A program made the translations under genes and the position numbers. Below are positions 13,512 through 17,083 of a DNA stretch of 17,083 nucleotides, in pieces; the first letter of the stretch is position 1, and every line of letters begins with the position of its first letter. The notes under the pieces are model-generated. The model ran no database searches. It was not told the DNA's origin and worked only from the letters and a program-made list of their open reading frames with translations. This DNA is from an uncultured delta proteobacterium (GTDB lineage Bacteria > Desulfobacterota > WTBG01 > CAIYCZ01): NCBI GenBank assembly GCA_903924805.1, contig CAIYCZ010000459.1, positions 1 to 17,083 on the forward strand. The letters run 5' to 3'.

Positions 13512-13913
13512 ATGAAACACGTTTTATTTGTCTGCACGCATAATTCAGCACGATCCCAGATGGCAGAGGGGCTGCTCAATGCGCTTTATGGGACATATTA
13601 TAAAGCATACAGCGCCGGCACGCATCCGGGAACTGTTCATCCCTGCGCAGTCCAGGTGATGCAAGAAATCGGGATTGATATTTCCAGCTATCGGTCAAAG
13701 CATCTTGGCGAATTCAGAGACCAGCAGTTTGACTGTGTCGTTACACTGTGTGACAGCAGCCGGGAAGCATGCCCGGTGTTCCCCAATGCGCCCGCACATC
13801 TGCATGAAAGCTTCCCTGACCCCTCTCAGCAAAAAGGCTCAGCGGAGGAGATGCTGCAGGCATTCCGGCAGGTGCGCGACAGCATACAGGAGTGGATAAC
13901 CAGCGTGTTCTAA
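13512..13913 (+). CDS. arsC: arsenate reductase (thioredoxin-coupled ArsC type)
   Basis: This 133-residue protein has the low-molecular-weight tyrosine phosphatase fold used by thioredoxin-coupled arsenate reductases. The P-loop CTHNSARS (8-15) gives the CX5R active site with Cys8 and Arg14. Cys80 and Cys87, in VTLCDSSREACP, have the same seven-residue spacing as the second and third redox cysteines of the Bacillus/Staphylococcus enzymes, which separates it from plain phosphatases. DP at 103-104 (ESFPDPS) supplies the general acid. I start it at ATG 13512, where homology begins; the longer frame from 13425 would run through the hairpin after pstS. No clear Shine-Dalgarno precedes it. It sits between pstS and pstC, so it should be made when arsenate uptake through Pst is highest. 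No arsB, acr3 or arsR is in the window. Confidence 0.87.
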   Translation: MKHVLFVCTHNSARSQMAEGLLNALYGTYYKAYSAGTHPGTVHPCAVQVMQEIGIDISSYRSKHLGEFRDQQFDCVVTLCDSSREACPVFPNAPAHLHESFPDPSQQKGSAEEMLQAFRQVRDSIQEWITSVF

Positions 13914-13960
13914 AAGCAGGCATATACAAGGCGATGAACTCCAGTAGAGAAGAGTGTGCT

Positions 13961-14887
13961 GTGAGTATGTATAATACCGGCCAGAGCGCTGTCAAAAAGA
14001 CAGGTTTTCAGTTACTGCCCCCTGCCGAAACGGTCTTTCGCGGCTTCCTCTATGGCGCAGCAGTGTGCATGATACTGCTGCTTGTGGGAATTTTCCTTAC
14101 ACTGCTGGTATATTCCTTTCCGTCAATCAGGGAATTTGGCCTGCGGTTTTTATACGGGAAAACCTGGGACCCGGTAACCGAGGAATTTGGTACCCTGCCT
14201 ATTCTTATAGGAACAATTATTACGTCTTTTTTATCCCTTGCTATTTCAATTCCCTTCTCCCTGTCGTTATCCATTTACCTGGGTGAATATTCGACAAAGG
14301 GCACCGTGGCCTCCCTTTTGCAGGGCGCCATAGAACTTCTGGCAGGGATCCCATCGATTATTTACGGATTCTGGGGGCTGTTCATTCTGGTGCCCATAGT
14401 CAGATCTATAGAAACTGCGTTGGGAGTACCCCCCCTGGGAGTGGGCATATTCGCATCATCGCTGGTGCTTTCTATCATGATTATACCCTATTCTGCTTCA
14501 CTGGGCAGAGAGGTGATCCGCCTGGTGCCTGACGAACTTAAGGAGGCGGCGTATTCCCTTGGCGCTACGCGGTTTGAGGTAATACGAAAAATAATTCTTC
14601 CGTATGTGATTTCAGGCATTACTGCAGGAAATCTCCTGTCTCTGGGAAGAGCAATCGGTGAAACCATGGCGGTCACCATGGTCATTGGCAATGCCAACTT
14701 TATTCCTACCAGTATCTTTGCCCCGGCAAATACCATGGCGAGCGTTATTGCCAATGAATTCACCGAGGCAACCGGCACTCTATACGTGTCTTCGCTGATT
14801 GAAACCGGATTATTGCTGTTTATTGTCACTATGATAATAAACATGGTCGGGAAGCAGATCATAAAAAAGATGAGCGTTCAGGTATAG
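13961..14887 (+). CDS. pstC: phosphate ABC transporter permease PstC
   Basis: This is one of the two membrane subunits of the Pst importer. About six hydrophobic segments are visible: FLYGAAVCMILLLVGIFL, then IGTIITSFLSLAISIPF, IPSIIYGFWGLFILVPI, ASSLVLSIMIIPYS, the segment around LSLGRAIGETMAVTMVIG, and the final LLLFIVTMIINMVG. The EAA loop that contacts PstB is ELKEAAYSLGATRFEVIRK. The start is uncertain. GTG 13961 is preceded by GAGAAGAG (13947-13954); in-frame ATG 13967 and ATG 13934 are alternatives, and GTG 13892 would overlap arsC. The homologous part begins after about residue 15 of any of these, so function is unaffected. One base separates its stop from pstA. Confidence 0.9.
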   Translation: MSMYNTGQSAVKKTGFQLLPPAETVFRGFLYGAAVCMILLLVGIFLTLLVYSFPSIREFGLRFLYGKTWDPVTEEFGTLPILIGTIITSFLSLAISIPFSLSLSIYLGEYSTKGTVASLLQGAIELLAGIPSIIYGFWGLFILVPIVRSIETALGVPPLGVGIFASSLVLSIMIIPYSASLGREVIRLVPDELKEAAYSLGATRFEVIRKIILPYVISGITAGNLLSLGRAIGETMAVTMVIGNANFIPTSIFAPANTMASVIANEFTEATGTLYVSSLIETGLLLFIVTMIINMVGKQIIKKMSVQV

Positions 14888-14888
14888 T

Positions 14889-15737
14889 ATGGAGACTGAA
14901 AATTTATTCTTTCGTATATTCAAGGACCGGCTGTTTAAACTAGTGGTCATCGTTTTTTCTTTTGCATCGAGCCTTCCCCTGCTGTTCATCCTGTTCTATA
15001 TTTTTAAAAACGGCATCGCGGTAATCAACTGGCAATTTCTCACTCAGTTGCCAAAACCGGTTGGTGAAGTTGGCGGGGGCATTTCCAATGCGATTGTAGG
15101 GACTGCTATACTAATTATACTTTCCAGTATCTGTTCTATTCCTCTGGGAATCTGTACCGGGATTTATCTGTCGGAGCACAGAACAGGGAAACTGTCATAT
15201 GCCGTGCGGTTGTGTGTGGAGATACTGCAGGGGATGCCATCAATTGTTATTGGCATCATAGCCTATATGTGGATCGTGATGCCGTTGCGCACATTTTCCG
15301 CTTTTTCAGGAGGCATAGCCCTTGCCATCATGATGCTACCGATAATAGTGCGATCAACAGAAGAAACCCTGAAGCTGATTCCCGATTCGCTGAAAGAAGC
15401 ATCATTAGCTCTGGGGGTACCCTACTACAAGACCATCCTTAAGGTCATTGTGCCGGCAGGATTGAGCGGTATCGTGACTGCTGTTATCATCAGTATCGCA
15501 CGGGTTGCCGGCGAGACTGCCCCGCTGCTGTTTACTGCATTTGGCAACCCATTCATGAATGTGAATATCTCAAAGCCGGTTAACGCGCTGCCATTGCTGA
15601 TTTTCAATTATGCTGCAAGTCCATACCCTGAATGGCATGCCCTGGCCTGGGGCGCTTCACTGGTGCTGGCAGTATTCGTTTTAACGCTCAACTTTTTTGC
15701 TAAGATGATGACTAAAAAATGGAAAGTCCAGTTTTAA
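14889..15737 (+). CDS. pstA: phosphate ABC transporter permease PstA
   Basis: The 282-residue product is the second membrane subunit of the Pst importer. Hydrophobic segments include LVVIVFSFASSLPLLFILFY near the N-terminus, AIVGTAILIILSSICSIPLG, the segment around GMPSIVIGIIAYMWIVM, ALAIMMLPIIV, IVTAVIISIARVAGE and a last one near the C-terminus. The EAA motif for contact with the ATPase is SLKEASLALGVPYYKTILK, and ARVAGETAPLLFTAF is typical of PstA. It starts one base after the pstC stop and has only a weak ribosome site, so translation is probably coupled. Its end overlaps the start of pstB by 19 bases. Confidence 0.92.
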   Translation: METENLFFRIFKDRLFKLVVIVFSFASSLPLLFILFYIFKNGIAVINWQFLTQLPKPVGEVGGGISNAIVGTAILIILSSICSIPLGICTGIYLSEHRTGKLSYAVRLCVEILQGMPSIVIGIIAYMWIVMPLRTFSAFSGGIALAIMMLPIIVRSTEETLKLIPDSLKEASLALGVPYYKTILKVIVPAGLSGIVTAVIISIARVAGETAPLLFTAFGNPFMNVNISKPVNALPLLIFNYAASPYPEWHALAWGASLVLAVFVLTLNFFAKMMTKKWKVQF

Positions 15738-16477
15738 AAGTAGAGAGCTTCTGTGCCTCTTTTGGAGAGCACAACGTATTAAAAAACATCACATTAGATG
15801 TTACGCAGAATAAACTTACCGCAATGATGGGGCCCTCCGGGTGTGGTAAAACCACGCTGGTGAGATGTATTAACAGAATGCATGAGCTGATCCCCAATGC
15901 GTCCGTTTCCGGGAAGATGTTACTGCACAACGAGGATCTCTACGCGATGAGCCCGATTATTGCCAGACGGAAAATAGGTATGGTGTTTCAGCGGCCAAAT
16001 CCGTTTCCGACCATGACCATTTACGATAATGTGATTGCTGGATATAAGCTCAATGGCGTAAAAAAAAGCAGGGAAGAATTTGATAAAATTGTTGAAGAAT
16101 CGTTGCGCAGGGCTGCTTTGTGGGATGAGGTAAAAAATGTTTTGTACCGGAAGGGAACATTCCTGTCCGGCGGGCAGCAGCAGCGGCTCTGTATCGCCCG
16201 TGCTCTGGCAATGAGGCCTGAGATTCTGCTGCTTGATGAGCCAACCTCAGCACTTGACCCGAAATCAACGTCACATATAGAAGAATTAATGATTGAGCTG
16301 AAAGAGACGGTCACCATCATTCTGGTCACCCATAATATTGCCCAGGCAGCACGCACATCTGACTTTACCGCGTTTATATATTTGGGAGAACTGGTTGAAT
16401 TTGGCCCGACTCAAAAGCTGTTTACGGTACCAAAGGACAAGCGGACAGAGGAATACCTCACCGGTAAATTTGGATAA
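15719..16477 (+). CDS. pstB: phosphate ABC transporter ATP-binding protein PstB
   Basis: The 252-residue product is the ATPase of the Pst importer. All ABC motifs are intact: Walker A GPSGCGKTT (38-46), Q-loop FQRPNPFP with Gln91, signature LSGGQQQRL (149-157), Walker B ILLLDEP (169-175) with catalytic Glu174, D-loop SALDP and switch His205 in VTHN. The Q-loop RPNPFPTMTIYDNV is characteristic of PstB rather than other importers. It lies inside the end of pstA (19-base overlap) without a clear Shine-Dalgarno, so coupling with pstA translation is expected. Confidence 0.95.
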   Translation: MESPVLKVESFCASFGEHNVLKNITLDVTQNKLTAMMGPSGCGKTTLVRCINRMHELIPNASVSGKMLLHNEDLYAMSPIIARRKIGMVFQRPNPFPTMTIYDNVIAGYKLNGVKKSREEFDKIVEESLRRAALWDEVKNVLYRKGTFLSGGQQQRLCIARALAMRPEILLLDEPTSALDPKSTSHIEELMIELKETVTIILVTHNIAQAARTSDFTAFIYLGELVEFGPTQKLFTVPKDKRTEEYLTGKFG

Positions 16478-16523
16478 TAAACAGCTGAGATCTGACAGCT
16501 ACTACCTTCTATGAGAGGAAACC

Positions 16524-17083
16524 ATGCAGGAAGAAAAATTAACCGAGTTAAAAAAAGAGCTTATCGAGTTTGCAACCCTGGTAGAGCACATGATTGCCAA
16601 AAGCATAAAGGGGCTGGTCACACGGAACAAACAGATGCTCAACGATGTGCTCCATAACGATGAGCCGAAAGCAAATGCTCTGGATATAAAGCTCGACGAG
16701 TTGTGCACAACGCTCATTGCCCAGTATCAGCCCATGGCAAAGGACTTGCGAACTATCCTTATGATTTTCAAGATGAATGATGACCTGGAGCGCATGGCTG
16801 ACCATGCGGTGAATATTTCAGAAAGCGGTCTCTACCTGCTGGAATCCCCTACCGTAAAGCCTCTCATTGATATACCTGAAATGGAAGCAGTTGCTGCGCG
16901 GATGGTAAAGGACAGCATCACCGCATTTATCAATGAGAATGCAGCTCTTGCTAAAGATGTATGTGCACGGGATAGTGTTATAGATACGTTACGTGATACG
17001 GTGTACCGGGAGCTCTTCTCGGTTATGTCCACTGACCCCTCTACTATTGAGCGATCTCTCCATCTCATGAGAATTGCGCGGAA
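16524..17083 (+). CDS. phoU: phosphate transport regulator PhoU, cut by the window end
   Basis: The frame is open from ATG 16524 to the last base, giving 186 residues of a protein usually near 220. PhoU links the Pst transporter to PhoR and damps both signalling and uptake when phosphate is ample. The first three-helix PhoU repeat is complete: MAKDLRTILMIFKMNDDLERMADHAVNISES lies at about 72-102 in consecutive pieces, with the metal-binding E/DxxxD pattern in DDLERMADHA. The second repeat is in progress (PSTIERSLHLMRIAR) and its matching metal motif would lie just past the edge. GAGAGG at 16513-16518 is well spaced for this start, 46 bases after pstB. Confidence 0.9.
   Translation, partial: MQEEKLTELKKELIEFATLVEHMIAKSIKGLVTRNKQMLNDVLHNDEPKANALDIKLDELCTTLIAQYQPMAKDLRTILMIFKMNDDLERMADHAVNISESGLYLLESPTVKPLIDIPEMEAVAARMVKDSITAFINENAALAKDVCARDSVIDTLRDTVYRELFSVMSTDPSTIERSLHLMRIAR

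Noticed and set aside
1..17083. CRISPR array, tRNA, rRNA, transposase or integrase
   Set aside because: No regularly spaced long direct repeats, no tRNA or rRNA sequence I can recognise, and no transposase or integrase motifs in the long frames.

Overview
The window reads as chromosomal DNA from a Gram-negative bacterium. It carries two outer-membrane porins that end in phenylalanine, Sec-type signal peptides on the exported proteins, mid-range base composition, compact operons and strong AAGGAGG ribosome binding sites. The gene mix (porins with an N-terminal helical segment, a PflA-like radical SAM protein, a UMF1-type transporter, short degenerate heptamer repeats between genes) recalls anaerobic lineages such as Nitrospirota or Desulfobacterota. 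That placement is a low-confidence impression; there is no rRNA or other marker to fix it.

Layout. Bases 1-3707 hold a set of unrelated single genes: a GH19-type lytic enzyme with a peptidoglycan-binding domain, a TrmO-like tRNA modification enzyme, a convergent UMF1-family MFS transporter, and an UlaG-like metallo-beta-lactamase-fold hydrolase with its own promoter and hairpin leader. A PflA-like radical SAM protein follows (3831-4757). Next is a porin (5027-6328) with an extended -10 promoter overlapped by a perfect 15-bp inverted repeat, and a perfect 22-bp inverted repeat lies just beyond the gene.

From 6671 to the right edge the window is a phosphate-starvation (Pho) locus. phoB and phoR overlap by ATGA. 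Two arrays of hexamers at exact 11-bp spacing follow. One (9099-9126) lies after phoR and before a NadD-like nucleotidyltransferase gene. The other (10383-10421) lies before a long operon: an unknown exported 170-residue protein, a second porin paralogous to the first, pstS, an arsenate reductase (arsC), pstC, pstA, pstB and phoU (cut by the window end). Both arrays fit TT(A/C)A(C/T)A, so I infer they are binding sites for the adjacent PhoB.

How the genes work together (inference): PhoR senses Pi limitation with the Pst complex and PhoU, and PhoB activates both arrays. The second porin would let phosphate through the outer membrane, PstS would capture it and PstCAB would import it. ArsC, placed inside the pst gene set, would reduce arsenate that enters by the same route. 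The small exported protein and the NadD-like enzyme are the less familiar members of this regulon. The NadD-like gene has a leader filled by three contiguous hairpins with a competing alternative helix, which looks like an RNA switch or attenuator. This leader, and the unknown exported protein, are the best candidates for undescribed biology here.
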